The notes under the pieces: model-generated
Seen by the model: the letters and a program-made list of their open reading frames with translations, nothing else
What the model was told of the DNA's origin: nothing
Database searches by the model: none
In this document: positions 63,163 through 64,000 of the stretch, piece by piece
Position numbering within the stretch: position 1 is the first letter of the stretch
Layout of the letters: every line of letters begins with the position of its first letter
Position numbers and translations under genes: made by a program
Source: Allobosea thiooxidans
GTDB taxonomy: Bacteria > Pseudomonadota > Alphaproteobacteria > Rhizobiales > Beijerinckiaceae
Reading direction: 5' to 3'
Assembly: GCF_900168195.1 (NCBI RefSeq)
Contig: NZ_FUYX01000002.1
Span: forward strand, 69,501 to 133,500
DNA: 64,000 bases

Positions 63163-64000
63163 TCAATGGCGGAAGTGGCGGTGCCCGGTGAAGACCATGG
63201 CGAGGCCGGCTTCGTCGGCCGCCTTGATGACCTCGTCGTCGCGCATCGAGCCGCCCGGCTGGATCACCGCGGTGGCGCCGGCCTCGGCCGCCGCCAGCAG
63301 GCCGTCGGCAAAGGGGAAGAAGGCGTCGGAGGCGACGACCGAGCCCTTGGCCAGGCTTTCCGCCACGCCAGCCGCCTTCGCGGCCTCGGCGGCCTTCCAG
63401 GCGGCGATACGCGAGGAATCGACCCGGCTCATCTGGCCGGCGCCGATGCCGACGGTGGCAAGGTCCCTGGCATAGACGATGGCGTTCGACTTGACGTGCT
63501 TGGCGACGCGGAAGGCGAAGCGCAGATCGGCGAGCTCGCGCTCGCTCGGCTGGCGCTTGGTCACGACCTTGAGTTCCATGTCGTCGACGACGGCGTTGTC
63601 GCGCGACTGGGCGAGGAAGCCGCCGGAAACGGTGCGCAGCGCGAGACCGGGCGCGCGGACATCCGGGAGGCCGCCGGTCAGCAGCAGGCGCAGGTTCTTC
63701 TTGGCGGCGATCATGGCGATCGCCTCCTCGTCGGCATCCGGCGCGATGATGACCTCGGTGAAGACCTCGACGATCTTCTTCGCGGCCTCGGCGTCGAGCT
63801 TGCGGTTGAGCGCAACGATGCCGCCGAAGGCCGAGACGGGGTCGCAGGCGAGCGCGCGCTCATAGGCCTCGAGCAGCGAGCCGCCGGCGGCGACGCCGCA
63901 GGGATTGGCGTGCTTGACGATGACGCAGGCGGCGGACGCCTCGGGCGCGAACTCGGCGACGCATTCGAAGGCGGCGTCGGTGTCGTTGATGTTGTTGTAG
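63163..64000 (-). CDS. purH: bifunctional AICAR transformylase/IMP cyclohydrolase, C-terminal part (5' end outside window)
   Basis: The frame runs from TGA at 63163 to the right edge, covering about 278 residues of a roughly 530-residue protein. It starts with [13 protein letters not shown] and has [11 protein letters not shown], whose Lys-His pair is essential for AICAR transformylase, and ends with [23 protein letters not shown] and FTGHRHFRH. These are invariant in PurH. It carries out the last two steps of IMP synthesis. The inosinicase domain lies beyond base 64000. Confidence 0.97.
   Translation of the reverse strand, partial: YNNINDTDAAFECVAEFAPEASAACVIVKHANPCGVAAGGSLLEAYERALACDPVSAFGGIVALNRKLDAEAAKKIVEVFTEVIIAPDADEEAIAMIAAKKNLRLLLTGGLPDVRAPGLALRTVSGGFLAQSRDNAVVDDMELKVVTKRQPSERELADLRFAFRVAKHVKSNAIVYARDLATVGIGAGQMSRVDSSRIAAWKAAEAAKAAGVAESLAKGSVVASDAFFPFADGLLAAAEAGATAVIQPGGSMRDDEVIKAADEAGLAMVFTGHRHFRH

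Overview
The window is GC-rich throughout and densely coded. It carries many twin-arginine or Sec-exported solute-binding proteins, FCD-type GntR and IclR regulators, fused permeases, and short operons joined by ATGA or GTGA stop/start overlaps. This is typical of a metabolically versatile soil or plant-associated alphaproteobacterium. I would guess Hyphomicrobiales, something Bosea-like, but that is judgement from gene content and not a database result. I see no rRNA, tRNA, CRISPR array, insertion sequence, prophage or plasmid-type gene. The only chromosomal housekeeping anchor is purH, cut by the right edge.

The first 60 kb is a chain of small-molecule uptake and catabolism modules, most with their own regulator. 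(1) 158-7647: an IclR regulator fused to an SMP-30 lactonase, divergent from a sugar ABC importer, two SDR dehydrogenases and an enolase-superfamily dehydratase; this looks like non-phosphorylative sugar oxidation. (2) 7971-12478: an MFS carrier and a TAXI-type TRAP transporter. (3) 12629-22147: a minus-strand operon (2-hydroxyacid dehydrogenase, RidA, aminotransferase, ThDP enzyme, DadA-like oxidase, Asp/Glu-type racemase, GntR) divergent from a polar amino-acid ABC importer; phhA follows. (4) 23424-29480: GntR, an HIBADH-type reductase, a second amino-acid-type ABC importer, RpiB-like isomerase and ribokinase. (5) 29701-32939: SelO, a GNAT enzyme, a small exported protein and a VOC protein. 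(6) 32968-37684: LysR divergent from an iron alcohol dehydrogenase and PhnDCE-type importer. (7) 37758-42535: a DapA-family lyase divergent from GntR and a complete TctCBA transporter. (8) 42627-57239: a minus-strand operon of three CoA-transferase genes, a BisC/DMSO-reductase-family molybdoenzyme and an AhpD-like protein, divergent from a Pot-type ABC importer with a fused permease, then IclR, an AcuI/YhdH-type reductase, a class II aldolase, a PfkB kinase and an SDR. (9) 57356-62338: an exported YtcJ-like amidohydrolase, an outer-membrane barrel, an AraC regulator and a DUF72 protein. (10) 62342-64000: YbaK-type deacylase, a small membrane protein and purH.

The most unusual observations are these. 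The IclR-lactonase fusion puts a pathway regulator and a pathway enzyme on one chain. A 17-bp motif, GTTC-N9-GAAC, occurs five times, at the module 1 promoter and at three promoters of module 8, 47-53 kb away. In module 8 a sulfoxide-reductase-type molybdoenzyme is co-transcribed with three CoA-transferase genes, a combination I cannot match to a known pathway. Module 3 brings a racemase, a D-amino-acid oxidase-type enzyme, an imine deaminase and a ThDP enzyme together in one operon. Five of the seven solute-binding-protein genes are followed directly by a strong hairpin. All substrates are unknown from sequence alone, and pathway assignments are inferences from gene families and neighbourhood.
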